The notes beneath the pieces are model-generated. The model had not been told where the DNA came from, made no database searches, and worked only from the letters and a program-made list of their open reading frames with translations. 64,000 nt of DNA. Origin: Flavobacteriaceae bacterium GF1 (GTDB taxonomy: Bacteria > Bacteroidota > Bacteroidia > Flavobacteriales > Flavobacteriaceae). Positions 33,597 through 43,319 of the stretch are shown here, in pieces. The DNA lies in NCBI GenBank assembly GCA_009797885.1, contig WNKP01000009.1, positions 1 to 64,000 of the forward strand. The letters run 5' to 3'. Made by a program: the position numbers and the translations under genes. Within the stretch, counting starts at the first letter, position 1. Each line of letters begins with the position of its first letter.

Positions 33597-34178
33597 TCAA
33601 TACTGTTTAAGCGATTTTACGTGGGCAAATATTTTTATGCCATGGATGACCGCCTCTACTTCATCATTAAACATTTTTAGCCCTTTAACATGGTTCACGC
33701 CTTTTTGTGGAGAAATGGAAATCACATCATGCTGCCTTTGCGCTTTGTCTATTGCCCTTACTTCTATTAAATTCCCCATTCTGCTCACTCCCTTAACATC
33801 AAGTATTTCCCCTTCTTCACCAATCGCCTTCACATCAAGTATCGTACCGTCATTGGCAATGGCTTTGACAGGATAATACGTATCATTTTTGGTCACGATC
33901 ATTTTTATGGGTATGGTCTGCCCGTTCACCAAGGCCTTGACACTTAACAGGCTGGTATCATAGGAATCTTGTATGGCCTTAACGTCGTGATAGGTCCCAT
34001 CTGCATCAATGGCCTTGATGTCCAACAATTTGGCTTCAGGGAGAACGGCTTTAATGTGCCAATAAATCACATTTTCCCCTATTTGGTCTTGCGATTGTGC
34101 ATTGGCAACGGAGAAAAATAAAAGAATTAAAAAACCAATATATGGTAACGCCTTTGGGGTGTGTTCCACCGTTTTCAT
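33597..34178 (-). CDS. Exported protein with repeated VKAI strands (DUF7486-like)
   Basis: 193 residues. Signal peptide to about residue 27 (LLFFSVANAQ). The mature part consists of strands of the form LDVKAIGEEGEILDVKGVS spaced 16-24 residues apart, about seven times, which would stack as a beta solenoid or sheet. I recognise this as the DUF7486-type repeat protein of flavobacteria; role unknown. Lies alone, with 250 bp before the S41-like gene. Confidence 0.6.
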   Translation of the reverse strand: MKTVEHTPKALPYIGFLILLFFSVANAQSQDQIGENVIYWHIKAVLPEAKLLDIKAIDADGTYHDVKAIQDSYDTSLLSVKALVNGQTIPIKMIVTKNDTYYPVKAIANDGTILDVKAIGEEGEILDVKGVSRMGNLIEVRAIDKAQRQHDVISISPQKGVNHVKGLKMFNDEVEAVIHGIKIFAHVKSLKQY

Positions 34179-34304
34179 TTGTATCGTTTTGTATCAAATA
34201 TATGGCATAATCCTGGTTCTGAGCATGATAATAATCAGGGCTGAATTACCGGGGTTACCCAAAAATTACAGGCATAAGGTATATACTTTGGACCGATTTC
34301 CCCT

Positions 34305-34958
34305 TTAATCCATAGACTGCTCCAGAACCAATAAAAGCGCATCACAGCTATCCATGCCAATTTGTGCGGCCTCTTTTTTTTCATTCAAAGTCGTTAACAA
34401 CGCCCGGATGATATTCTTTAGCCTTGACCGATCCAGAAAAGGAAGCTTACCCTTGGCGAACTTATCATAGTCGGCATAGTTTATCATATAGTTTCCTAAA
34501 TAGTCCCGAATCAAGCTTCGATGTTTTAGATAAATGTCCTGAACAGTTTCATAATTTGCATAATGGCGCTGAATGGCAGTTTTGAGCTCAAAATCATCAA
34601 GCAACTTTAAATCCCCTGAATTGATCAAGGTTCTATAGGTGATATTCTCCGGATTGAATGACTCATACTTTAACACTTCAAAGGCCATACCCAAAAGCTC
34701 CAGGTTTTCTTCGGATTCAGCATTCAACAACTGTATCATTTGATTACAGATGGTAATTTTAGTCTCAATGGCCAAACTGTTCTTTGCCAATTGTTCCTTG
34801 TCCATGGCTATATCGCTCCTAATGTTCTTCATGTACTCCTTACGCAAACGTTTATTCTTTACATTATCGGAACATTTGTTCATGCTAAAAGCAATGGTTA
34901 TTCCGATGATCACAATAAGTATTTCCCGTAGGGTGTATTTAAGATTGTTTCTTTCCAT
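34305..34958 (-). CDS. DUF6090-like membrane protein
   Basis: 217 residues. N-terminal membrane helix EILIVIIGITIAFSMNKCSD (about 12-31), then a cytoplasmic or periplasmic helical domain with a coiled coil (NVKNKRLRKEYMKNIRSDIA). The layout RExxIVxIGIxIAxxxNxW-like near the start matches the DUF6090 family common in Flavobacteriaceae. Function unknown. A motif copy AAAGTTCAAATAACGAT lies 18 nt upstream (34976-34992), next to an inverted repeat. Confidence 0.65.
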   Translation of the reverse strand: MERNNLKYTLREILIVIIGITIAFSMNKCSDNVKNKRLRKEYMKNIRSDIAMDKEQLAKNSLAIETKITICNQMIQLLNAESEENLELLGMAFEVLKYESFNPENITYRTLINSGDLKLLDDFELKTAIQRHYANYETVQDIYLKHRSLIRDYLGNYMINYADYDKFAKGKLPFLDRSRLKNIIRALLTTLNEKKEAAQIGMDSCDALLLVLEQSMD

Positions 34959-34998
34959 TTTTTTGATTCCTGCTAATCGTTATTTGAACTTTAATTAA

Positions 34999-35065
34999 AC
35001 TTAGGTAGTTGAAAATAGTACTTTATATCAACCTACGCTTAATTTTGCCCTCAGCTAACCTAAGT
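34999..35065. repeat. Inverted repeat beside an isolated junction motif
   Basis: ACTTAGGTAGTTGA (34999-35012) and TCAGCTAACCTAAGT (35051-35065) are imperfect inverted arms with a 38-bp core. Together with the motif at 34976-34992 this repeats the structure seen in the 3-19 kb array, here at a single gene. Confidence 0.5.
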
Positions 35066-35133
35066 GACGTCATTGATATGCGTCTATAGCCTTTCCACCC
35101 ATTTTCAAAAAGATCGTAACCCCAGTTTGTGTT

Positions 35134-35820
35134 TCACCGCAACGATTCCAAATCAAGGGTTCTTGTTAAAAATATATCTGAAATCCTATCGATAAATGCA
35201 TCTGATTCATAATCAAGATCTCTTAACAGCTGATTTACTTCATCCTTTTTTGATTGGGTCACTTGACAATTGCTGTTTCTTAAGCATCTTAACAAATCAA
35301 GGACACTTTGATGAACTATGTAGAATTTTCCGTGTAAACTCTCCGCAGATTGCAAATCATAATTGTCCGTCTCATAGTTGTTGAATAAAACAGACTCTTG
35401 TTCATTTACCAATCTTCTTATCTTATTTTGATTTATTATCAGTTTTACATTCCATTCTTCCACGGTTTTAAAGTACTCCCGCCAACTTGTATTAGCCGCA
35501 TTTAAATTGCCCCTTGCAATATTTATATAGGCGTTTTGAAGTCTGTAGTATCTTAGGTTTATTAAATCCGAGATTTCCTCCAAGGTATTCTGTCCTTCGT
35601 CTAATTTCCTTCTTAGGATCTCAAACTTCTTTTCTCGTTTCCATTCATAATCTTGCCTTTCTTTTTCTAATTGCGTCTGCCGTTCCCAAGCCTTCATCTG
35701 AAGTCTATCGGATAAATAAGTCCCTAGGATCGTACTTAAAACAAAACCCATGAGTAACAGAAAAAATTTACTGTTTAAAAACTCCCAAATCTTATTTTTA
35801 GGCTCCGCTTCTACAGACAT
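35134..35820 (-). CDS. Single-pass membrane protein with coiled coil
   Basis: 228 residues. Membrane helix FFLLLMGFVLSTILGTYLSD (about 19-38), then a highly charged coiled coil (RQTQLEKERQDYEWKREKKF, EILRRKLDEGQN) and a helical C-terminal domain with a Cys. No family recognised. Its N-terminus is cytoplasmic by charge. It might partner with the DUF6090-like gene 175 bp downstream, which has a similar topology. Confidence 0.55.
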   Translation of the reverse strand: MSVEAEPKNKIWEFLNSKFFLLLMGFVLSTILGTYLSDRLQMKAWERQTQLEKERQDYEWKREKKFEILRRKLDEGQNTLEEISDLINLRYYRLQNAYINIARGNLNAANTSWREYFKTVEEWNVKLIINQNKIRRLVNEQESVLFNNYETDNYDLQSAESLHGKFYIVHQSVLDLLRCLRNSNCQVTQSKKDEVNQLLRDLDYESDAFIDRISDIFLTRTLDLESLR

Positions 35821-36353
35821 TACTTTCTTTTAATACCTCTCTGAATAGAACCACCATCAAGACGGAGGAAACACACCTTTATCCACAATGGTACCCGTAA
35901 CTTTGATTCACATACGTAAAGAACGGGGCAATATTTACCCAATGCCTAAAAAACATAAATATGATGATATCGTCATGATATGCGGCAAAACATCAAAGAG
36001 GAGGAATTGATATAAATGTACTAATAGGCGTAAACAATAAGGTATACAAAAGCCTTAAAAATTCTAGGGTTTTACCATGTCAGACCTATTTCGCTACCCC
36101 AGTCTTCTTGGCTAATCCCAGAATACGCCCGGGCTCGTCAAATATGTGTTACTTATTGTTCTTTTTGAAACTCGCCAATCGTGTTAAAGCTTGATTTCAT
36201 TACCTTTTTTGGGAAGCTTTTTTAGAAGAACTTTTCAAGAAAGCGGTTTCGCCATTTGTGAGCCCAACTGAACGTGTTCGCCCAGGCTGCCATAATCCAA
36301 CATTATGTAGAACACGGCATACGTTTATCTTTGCAGTACACCAGTAATCCAAT
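35821..36353. other. Intergenic region between divergent units
   Basis: 533 bp without a recognised gene on either strand. At 36050-36075 the text gccttaaaaattctagggtt resembles the terminator-like segments elsewhere. Promoters for both neighbours must lie here. The + strand gene starts at 36354. Confidence 0.4.
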
Positions 36354-38030
36354 ATGCGGTCCAACGCCATTTTTTTACTCTTTCTTATTCTGTCGGTTTG
36401 CTTGTATGGGCAGAACGATGAAACCACTGTGGATAGTCTTGAACGGATGCTCAAAAGATTCCCGGATTCGAGTAGAGAGCGCGTAGATGCCTTGAATGAT
36501 TTGGGCTATCGCTATTGGATCGTCAACTCCAATAAATCGATTTCAAACAGCGCTGAAGCGTTGTCATTGGCGGAGCAATTACAGTACAATGAAGGAATTG
36601 CCAAAGCAAAACGAGTTCTTGGAGTGGCGTATTGGACCCTGGGAAAGCCCAAACTTGCCCTTGAAAACTTGACCGATTGTCAAAAAATCTATGAGGAAGT
36701 CGGTGATTTGGAAGGTGCTGCCAATTGTTTGATGAACAGCGGTATGGTCTATGCCGATATTCGGGACTTGGACAATGCCCTGGAAATCTATGAACGCTCC
36801 ATTGAAAAGTTTACCCAACTGGATTTGAAGTCACGGATTGCCACCACCTTCAATAAAATAGGAGCGGTATTGATACAAAAAAATAAACTTGTTGAGGCCA
36901 GGGAGTATCTGACCAATGCGCTGAACATGCATTCCGATGACGATTTTTTGTATGGTATGGCAGAAGCCCATAACCTATTGGGTAGGCTGTTCCTATTGGA
37001 AAATGAGTTGGAACAGGCAGATTACCACTTGAAAAAGGCCATGGCCTTGGGAGAAAGGGTAAATGATGTCGATGGTAGTATCGGCAATCGCATACAGTAT
37101 GGAAAATTAAAGCGATTGAACAGGGAATATAAAGATTCCGAAAATCTTTTGCTGGAAGCTTTGGGAAAAGCCAAGGAAAAGAAACTACGCAGGTACATTT
37201 TGGGGGCCTATAAAGAACTCAAACTACTAAAAAAGGAACAAGGCCTATGGGAAGAATCGCTTTTCTATTATGATGCCTTTATCAATTTAAGGGATTCGAT
37301 TTATGATATGGACAAGTCCAAACAGATTGCCGCACTGGAATTCAATAACGAGCTTGCCGTTAAGGAAAGGGAAATCGCCTTGCTTGAGGAAACCAAACAC
37401 TCACGCACGTTAATGAATGTTTTTCTGTCCCTTCTATTGGTGTCCCTCGCCCTTACGGCATTACTCCTATTTCGACAACAAAGGCAACGCGAAAAAAGGG
37501 AGACTGAACTTTTAAAGTCAAAAGAAGCATTGGCGACAACAGAACTGGAAAACGCTACATTGAAGGAACGTAGGCTACAACAACAATTGGAGTTTAAAAA
37601 CAAGGAACTTACCTCGTACACCCTAAATTTTGCACAAAAAAATGAACTGCTGAACCAATTGCAGGAAAAGATTGCCATGGCCAAAAAGGCTCCACCCGCA
37701 GCACAACAAAAACTACTGGAAGAGCTTCATCGGGACATCAAAAATCATGTACACATCGATAAGGATTGGGAGGATTTTAGACGTTTTTTCGAAGAAGTGC
37801 ACACTAATTTTCTAAGCAACCTGAAACAAAGGCACCCCGACTTGAGTTCGAATGACCTCAAAATCTGTTCATTGACCCGCTTGAACCTGAATATAAAGGA
37901 AACGGCCAGCATCATGGGCATCTCCCCCGAAAGTGCCAAAACGGCCCGTTATAGGCTTCGTAAAAAGCTGCATTTGACTCCCGAACAGGAACTTTTGGAT
38001 TACTTTCTGGAGCTTGAAAAGAATGCTTAG
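36354..38030 (+). CDS. TPR sensor protein with membrane helix and LuxR-type DNA-binding domain
   Basis: 558 residues. Signal-like start FLLFLILSVCLYGQ, then five to six TPR units (about 70-320; GIAKAKRVLGVAYWTLGKPK), a membrane helix at about 345-363 (LSLLLVSLALTALLLF), a coiled coil and a LuxR/GerE-like helix-turn-helix at 490-550 (LSSNDLKICSLTRLNLNIKE, TASIMGISPESAKTARYRLR). The TPR part is therefore extracytoplasmic and the helix-turn-helix cytoplasmic. Known in flavobacteria as a one-component membrane regulator; its target genes are unknown. Confidence 0.8.
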   Translation: MRSNAIFLLFLILSVCLYGQNDETTVDSLERMLKRFPDSSRERVDALNDLGYRYWIVNSNKSISNSAEALSLAEQLQYNEGIAKAKRVLGVAYWTLGKPKLALENLTDCQKIYEEVGDLEGAANCLMNSGMVYADIRDLDNALEIYERSIEKFTQLDLKSRIATTFNKIGAVLIQKNKLVEAREYLTNALNMHSDDDFLYGMAEAHNLLGRLFLLENELEQADYHLKKAMALGERVNDVDGSIGNRIQYGKLKRLNREYKDSENLLLEALGKAKEKKLRRYILGAYKELKLLKKEQGLWEESLFYYDAFINLRDSIYDMDKSKQIAALEFNNELAVKEREIALLEETKHSRTLMNVFLSLLLVSLALTALLLFRQQRQREKRETELLKSKEALATTELENATLKERRLQQQLEFKNKELTSYTLNFAQKNELLNQLQEKIAMAKKAPPAAQQKLLEELHRDIKNHVHIDKDWEDFRRFFEEVHTNFLSNLKQRHPDLSSNDLKICSLTRLNLNIKETASIMGISPESAKTARYRLRKKLHLTPEQELLDYFLELEKNA

Positions 38031-38265
38031 GTCACTTTTCTACGCTTTTTTGAAATCATTTTCTTAAATACCATTACTCTTTAAAGCACACGTTTACAGC
38101 GATTTGAGATTCAATGTCTACCCAATGTACCCCTAATTTTAAGAGTCCTGTCCGTATTGTCCACCAATAATTCCCGGGGTGTATGCTTTTGGTCTACACG
38201 ATTTGTTTCCCAATACGTGAACTCCAAAATAGTTTTGCCCCCTGAATTCAAAAACAAAAAATGTG

Positions 38266-38370
38266 ATGACGATTAAGAATGTGCCTTTTGAGAAAAGGAT
38301 GACCCTGAACATTTTCATGGTCAGAAGGAAGGAAAAACTAAAACAGAAGTTGAACAAAAAACTATTTTAG
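38266..38370 (+). CDS. Possible 34-residue basic leader protein
   Basis: ATG at 38266 opens a frame TIKNVPFEKRMTLNIFMVRR KEKLKQKLNKKLF ending at TAG 38368-38370, two bases before the ATG of the hydroxylase gene. A short, basic, probably helical product that could be translated together with the next gene, or a chance frame; no homologue recognised. Confidence 0.3.
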   Translation: MTIKNVPFEKRMTLNIFMVRRKEKLKQKLNKKLF

Positions 38371-38372
38371 AG

Positions 38373-39146
38373 ATGAAAGAATTAGTGGCAAACCTCCCTA
38401 CCCCTTGGGAGCTGGTATTCAACCCAATTTCATACATCGTATTTGGTATCTACGGTGGCCTAATGCTATGGGAAGCCCTATTTCCTGCCAGGAAACTGCC
38501 TCAAATGAAATTTTGGAAATTAAAAGGACTCCTCGCTTTCGCATTGTTCTTTTTTCTTTCCTCCTACCTTCCCATTATCTGGGACGGTTATTTGGCCAAT
38601 TATCAGGTCTTTGACCTCACTGGCTTGGGTACCACTGGTGGTGCCATTACAGGAATCCTGGTTTATGAGCTTGGGGTATATGTCTGGCACAGGGCAATGC
38701 ACAAAAACGATAAGCTTTGGAAGATTTTCCACCAGATGCACCATAGCGCGGAACGTTTGGATAGCTACGGCGCCTTTTATTTCAGTCCTATGGACATGAT
38801 CGGTTTCACCTTTTTGGGAAGTTTATGTTTGGTGGTCATCACCGGATTTACGCCCGAAGCCACGACCCTGATCATATTGGGTACGACGTTTTTTTCCATT
38901 TTCCAACATAGCAATATCAGGACTCCGGTCTGGTTGGGTTATTTCATACAACGGCCAGAGGCACATGCCATACACCATGCAAAAGGCATCCATGCGTATA
39001 ACTACTCGGATATTTCTTTGTTCGATATCCTATTTGGGACATTTAAAAACCCAACAAAATATGAGCATGAATCAGGATTCTACCCCGGCGCATCCAATAA
39101 GGTATGGGATATGCTAACCTTTAAGGATATCAATAAAAAAGCGTAA
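38373..39146 (+). CDS. Sterol desaturase/fatty acid hydroxylase superfamily protein
   Basis: 257 residues. Four membrane helices, and three His clusters HRAMH (about 110-114), HQMHH (122-126) and HAIHHAKG (about 201-207) that ligate a di-iron centre. The C-terminal SDISLFDILFGTFKNPTKYE is characteristic. It probably hydroxylates or desaturates a lipid or carotenoid at the inner membrane; substrate unknown. Two bases follow the possible leader. The metalloprotease gene begins 5 nt after its stop, so the two may be co-transcribed. Confidence 0.8.
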   Translation: MKELVANLPTPWELVFNPISYIVFGIYGGLMLWEALFPARKLPQMKFWKLKGLLAFALFFFLSSYLPIIWDGYLANYQVFDLTGLGTTGGAITGILVYELGVYVWHRAMHKNDKLWKIFHQMHHSAERLDSYGAFYFSPMDMIGFTFLGSLCLVVITGFTPEATTLIILGTTFFSIFQHSNIRTPVWLGYFIQRPEAHAIHHAKGIHAYNYSDISLFDILFGTFKNPTKYEHESGFYPGASNKVWDMLTFKDINKKA

Positions 39147-39151
39147 AAACT

Positions 39152-40090
39152 ATGAAACCAAGGAAATGGATGGGTTGGAGGATTCCGGCAATGGCTTTCC
39201 TTTTCACCGCCCTACTACTAACATCTTGTGAGAAAGACGACGAAATTGAGGCCCCAATACCCCCTGACCCAAACGAAGGGGTTATTTTCCTCCCGGTGGT
39301 TGTCCATGTCATCCACGAAGGGGAAAACATTGGGGAGGGCCCTAACCTTTCGGAAGAACGCATTAAAAGGCAAATTGAAATCCTTAATGAGGATTTCAGA
39401 AGGAAAAAAGGAACCCGGGGATTTAACGATCACCCCGCGGGAGGAGATACCAAAATTGAATTTGTCCTTGCTAAACGGGAGCCAGATGGAGCACCTACCA
39501 ATGGAATCAATAGAATTGATACCACTAAGGTGAAAGTTCCCATATTGGGGTACAACCAAAACCATTTTGCCCAATATGCCTATTGGGACCCCAGCCAATA
39601 TATCAACATTTGGACCACCCCTTTACCCCAATCAACGGAATGTTTGGTATTGGGTATTTCAACGCTACCAAAGACCGATCTTCCTGGGATACAACCTTCA
39701 TCATGGCCAGGACCAAATGATGCAGAAGGTATTTTGGTCAATTGGATACACTTTGGAGCATCCAATATCGATTGCTATGCCAGATATGGCAGGACCTTGA
39801 CCCATGAAATGGGCCACTATCTGGGTTTGCTGCATCCTTGGGGACGTAAGGACTGTGTGCTCAATGATTATTGTGAGGACACTCCTGCGGTAGACCGTGA
39901 AGTCTATGGTATCAAGTCGTTTATGGGCTGTGCCGGCGAAATGGTAATGATTGGCAACTATATGAACTGGTCCCATGATGAGGTGATGAACATCTTTACA
40001 AAAGACCAAATTGCCAGAATGCATTATGTATTGGAAAACCATGAAGGTAGAAAAGCACTCAGAAGCAGTCCAGGGCTCGATTCAAATTGA
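39152..40090 (+). CDS. Lipoprotein M43-type (pappalysin-like) metalloprotease
   Basis: 312 residues. Lipobox LLTSC (Cys about 27). The zinc motif TLTHEMGHYLGLLHPWG (HExxHxxxxxH) at about 213-229 and the Met-turn GNYMNWSHDEVMNIFTKDQ are those of pappalysin/M43 family. VVVHVIHEGENIGEGPNLSE is the usual N-terminal start. A secreted zinc protease, probably for protein degradation on the outer surface. It follows the hydroxylase gene by 5 nt; no T9SS tail is seen. Confidence 0.85.
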   Translation: MKPRKWMGWRIPAMAFLFTALLLTSCEKDDEIEAPIPPDPNEGVIFLPVVVHVIHEGENIGEGPNLSEERIKRQIEILNEDFRRKKGTRGFNDHPAGGDTKIEFVLAKREPDGAPTNGINRIDTTKVKVPILGYNQNHFAQYAYWDPSQYINIWTTPLPQSTECLVLGISTLPKTDLPGIQPSSWPGPNDAEGILVNWIHFGASNIDCYARYGRTLTHEMGHYLGLLHPWGRKDCVLNDYCEDTPAVDREVYGIKSFMGCAGEMVMIGNYMNWSHDEVMNIFTKDQIARMHYVLENHEGRKALRSSPGLDSN

Positions 40091-40175
40091 TACCTGGTGA
40101 AAAGGAAGGTAAAAACGCTTCAATGTTTCCGATGCAACTTGAAAAGAAAAGCCAGGGTTTTCACAAGGTCTACCA

Positions 40176-41438
40176 TTACTTTATGAAAGCAGGTATAATT
40201 CGCTCTGCGATGACTTGCAGTGTGCGGTTATCATTTTCATGGGCAGTGACCACAACCATCAAATCAAGCTCCTCGATCAGAATGATATACTGCCCGCCAC
40301 CGCCTTGGGCAGATGCGCTGAAATAGCTTTTATCACCGTATTTTAAATCTGCACTCCACCAGTAATACCCATACCCCTGATTGAAGACATCCTTGCCGCC
40401 ACCGAAGACGTCATCATCACCGGTGTAGAGTATCCTGCTCTTTGCTTTGGTCATAAACGCTTCCGGAACCAATTGTTCGCCATTCCATTTCCCTTTGTTC
40501 ATGGCCAAAGTGCCCCATTTGATCATATCGCGCGACCTCATGCTCGAACCACTTCCCCCGCTGGGTAGCCCGCTAACGGCAGTCCTCCAACCATAATTGG
40601 AGATGCCCATTTTGTCGAGAAGTTCTTTTTTAATAAAGTCTTTGGCAGACCCTGGTACCACAGCATCAATGACTTGCATCACCAAGGTGGGGTCCAATTG
40701 ATATTTAAAACTTTGGGAATCTGCCGTAATGGGCGCACTGTGCTCAAGATACGTCTGAACTTCTCTCTGGCCTTTTAACCGACCTGGATTTTTTTCGAAT
40801 TCTTCGTACTGTTCCTCACTGATACGGATACCTGAACGCATCGTTAGCGCTTGGTGCAACGTTATCCTCTCTACGCCCTCAACAAGTTTTGTTGGGTCCA
40901 GGTCCTTGAGAAAGCCGATCAACGGCTTGTCCAAATCGGCCATGGTCAGATATCCCAATTGGATAGCGCGACCAAGCGCGAAGGTGGTGTAGGCTTTGGT
41001 CGTTGAGGCTTGCGGGTGCGGTAGGTTGATGCGACCCCGTAAATAATAGGATTCAAAGAGAAGCTTTCCCTTGTAGGCAATAAGAAAGCTATCAAATTTA
41101 TTGTCATTGGTGTCCGCAATCTCTTGGGCCAGCTTCAGGATCATCGTTTTATTACCGCCATCGGTACCCAATTTGCCTACGGGAATACCGTCTTTTCCTA
41201 CCATTGGTGTGGCATCGATATAGGCTTTTTTGAGATAAGGGATATCCCTGAAGGAACCTGTGGTTTCCGCGGCTGTCGCCTGCGGTGCATTACGACCATT
41301 TTTTTGGGCAAAGGCGCAATTTGCTCCGGTAAGAAGCATTAGAACCAGGAGTCCTGTGCTGTTTTTCATGGTTTTCGCCCATAGTGGCAATTTTGTGCCC
41401 CTCTTTCTCCCCATATTAGTAGCATTCTTGCTGTGCAT
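40176..41438 (-). CDS. Exported serine hydrolase (beta-lactamase fold)
   Basis: 420 residues. S-x-x-K active-site motif in PQASTTKAYTTF (about 142-147), ISNYG as the Y-x-N motif and QGGGGQYI as the third (HxG-like) motif. A signal segment LLVLMLLTGANCAFAQ ends near residue 45; an alternative start is MKNSTGLL (about 41369). The motif variant AAAGTTAAACG precedes the ATG 41436-41438. Family: class C beta-lactamase/DD-peptidase-like. One of four such genes in 40-50 kb; substrate unknown. Confidence 0.75.
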   Translation of the reverse strand: MHSKNATNMGRKRGTKLPLWAKTMKNSTGLLVLMLLTGANCAFAQKNGRNAPQATAAETTGSFRDIPYLKKAYIDATPMVGKDGIPVGKLGTDGGNKTMILKLAQEIADTNDNKFDSFLIAYKGKLLFESYYLRGRINLPHPQASTTKAYTTFALGRAIQLGYLTMADLDKPLIGFLKDLDPTKLVEGVERITLHQALTMRSGIRISEEQYEEFEKNPGRLKGQREVQTYLEHSAPITADSQSFKYQLDPTLVMQVIDAVVPGSAKDFIKKELLDKMGISNYGWRTAVSGLPSGGSGSSMRSRDMIKWGTLAMNKGKWNGEQLVPEAFMTKAKSRILYTGDDDVFGGGKDVFNQGYGYYWWSADLKYGDKSYFSASAQGGGGQYIILIEELDLMVVVTAHENDNRTLQVIAERIIPAFIK

Positions 41439-41626
41439 CGTTTAACTTTTAATTGAATAAAAACGCATCTGTATCAGATGGTTTTATTCGTTCCGTTGCT
41501 ACAAATCTGGTTTTTGGTTCCCTCCCATCCAATCTAAATTTTGCCAACTGCTCCATACTCTAATGAACTGCTCCACGAGGACAATGGTAATGATTATCTT
41601 GCATCAGTAACCTCTTCAGAACAAAC

Positions 41627-43315
41627 TTGAGATCTTTATCACTTTTTCTGCTAGTGTTATGTACGGCGTTATTGATGACTTCTTGTGCGCAACACCCCAA
41701 ACCTGTTTTCATGGAATACGAAACGGTTTTCCAAATAGGAGATCGACCGGAATGGGCGGCCAAAGACCTGGATGATCGAGCCTGGGAAAGACGCATCGCG
41801 CTAGTGCCGGATGGGCAGGTTTTCTGGTCCAGGACTAAGATCGATATTCTAAAGGCTCCCGAAGCCTTAAAGCCCTACGGTCTACGCTTGGAAGTCTACG
41901 CCGAATATGAAGTGTTTTGGGATGGGGTTTTGATTGGTAAAAATGGAAATCCAGGGAAGGAAGCGGACCTACCTCCCGAAGGGGAATTGTGGACCACTTT
42001 TAGCATTCCCACCCATTTGACCGATGAGGGAGAACATATAATGGCCATGCGCTTGAGCAACTATTATTTTCCAGATCATATCGGTATTTATGACCTAAAA
42101 ATAGCTAATTACAAAGCACTATTGACCGATCGGCTCATCCAAAACGCTTATATGCATGTCTTTGGTGGAGCTTTCCTAATTGCTTCCATATATTTTCTTT
42201 TTCTATTCCTAGGGAACAAAAAAGAGTATCCCATGCTTATTTTCAGCATTAGTTGCTTTCTCTTTTTTAGCTTAACAATGACCCACTTCGTGCGAACGAC
42301 CGTACCCATCCATTACAGTCTGCATGTGATACGGTTGGAAGTTATTACTGGTCTAATGTTCGGTATTTCCTTTTTAATCCCACTCTATTTCTCCATGCAG
42401 TTTCCCTACCCCAAATGGAAACTTTTTTTGGGTATTTATGCTGGAGTGCTGTTATATGTATTCATTAGTAAACACCATTATTTTGATTTTACCGTCTTAA
42501 AAATGGTGATTGGTTTATGGGTGTTTTCTTTTGGCATTGCAGTTTATGGCATCTTTAAGAAGGCAAAAGGTGCCCTTTTGGTGTTGCTTACGCTACTCCT
42601 TTGCATACCCATTCGGTATTCCGTTTCATTTAATGTGAGTCTTTTCACGGGGTTTAGCCTTATTCTGCTGAATATGTTGTACCTACTTTCGCTCCGGATC
42701 AAAGAACAACGATTGGCCTATGAAAATTCCTTGGTCCAATCCACTCGCCTGCGCTTGGAATTGTTAAAAAAGAATATTCAACCCCATTTTCTAATGAATA
42801 CCCTTACTTCGTTAATCGATTGGATTGAAGAGACCCCTAAAAAAGGCGTTATGTTTATTGAGGCCCTGGCCAAGGAATTTGACCTCCTTAATCAGATAGA
42901 GGATCAAACCTTAATACCCATTACCCAGGAAATCGAACTCTGTCGTACACATTTGGAGATTATGGCGTATCGAAAAGAAGTAAACTATTCCTGGGAAGAG
43001 GAAGGCATAGACCCTGGGCAAAAAATACCTCCCGGAATTCTTCATACGCTCTTGGAAAACGGAATTACACATAGCTTGCCCCTGGAAGATAACCGCATTA
43101 CATTTAAGCTGATCTTTGAATCGAACACTTCCTATAAATGTTATACATTTTTAACGTTTGCCGCAGCTGTGAGACAAAAGGCGATTACCAAAAAAGAAGG
43201 GACAGGACTGAAGTATATCAAAGCCCGACTAACGGAAAGTTATCATTCAAAATGGGATTTCACCTCCGAGCCGGTAGATCATGGTTGGAAAAATACCATA
43301 ACCCTATATTCTTAA
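41627..43315 (+). CDS. LytS-type sensor histidine kinase with 7TM-DISM region
   Basis: 562 residues from TTG at 41627. A lipobox-like LLMTSC signal, a beta-rich sensor domain (about 35-170), seven membrane helices (about 175-370), and a C-terminal His-kinase domain: LKKNIQPHFLMNTLTSL carries the phosphorylated His (about 385) and KEGTGLKYIKARLTESY is the G-box-like ATP region. It overlaps in function with the LytTR regulator downstream (5 nt gap). Senses an unknown extracellular signal. Confidence 0.8.
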   Translation: MRSLSLFLLVLCTALLMTSCAQHPKPVFMEYETVFQIGDRPEWAAKDLDDRAWERRIALVPDGQVFWSRTKIDILKAPEALKPYGLRLEVYAEYEVFWDGVLIGKNGNPGKEADLPPEGELWTTFSIPTHLTDEGEHIMAMRLSNYYFPDHIGIYDLKIANYKALLTDRLIQNAYMHVFGGAFLIASIYFLFLFLGNKKEYPMLIFSISCFLFFSLTMTHFVRTTVPIHYSLHVIRLEVITGLMFGISFLIPLYFSMQFPYPKWKLFLGIYAGVLLYVFISKHHYFDFTVLKMVIGLWVFSFGIAVYGIFKKAKGALLVLLTLLLCIPIRYSVSFNVSLFTGFSLILLNMLYLLSLRIKEQRLAYENSLVQSTRLRLELLKKNIQPHFLMNTLTSLIDWIEETPKKGVMFIEALAKEFDLLNQIEDQTLIPITQEIELCRTHLEIMAYRKEVNYSWEEEGIDPGQKIPPGILHTLLENGITHSLPLEDNRITFKLIFESNTSYKCYTFLTFAAAVRQKAITKKEGTGLKYIKARLTESYHSKWDFTSEPVDHGWKNTITLYS

Positions 43316-43319
43316 GAAG

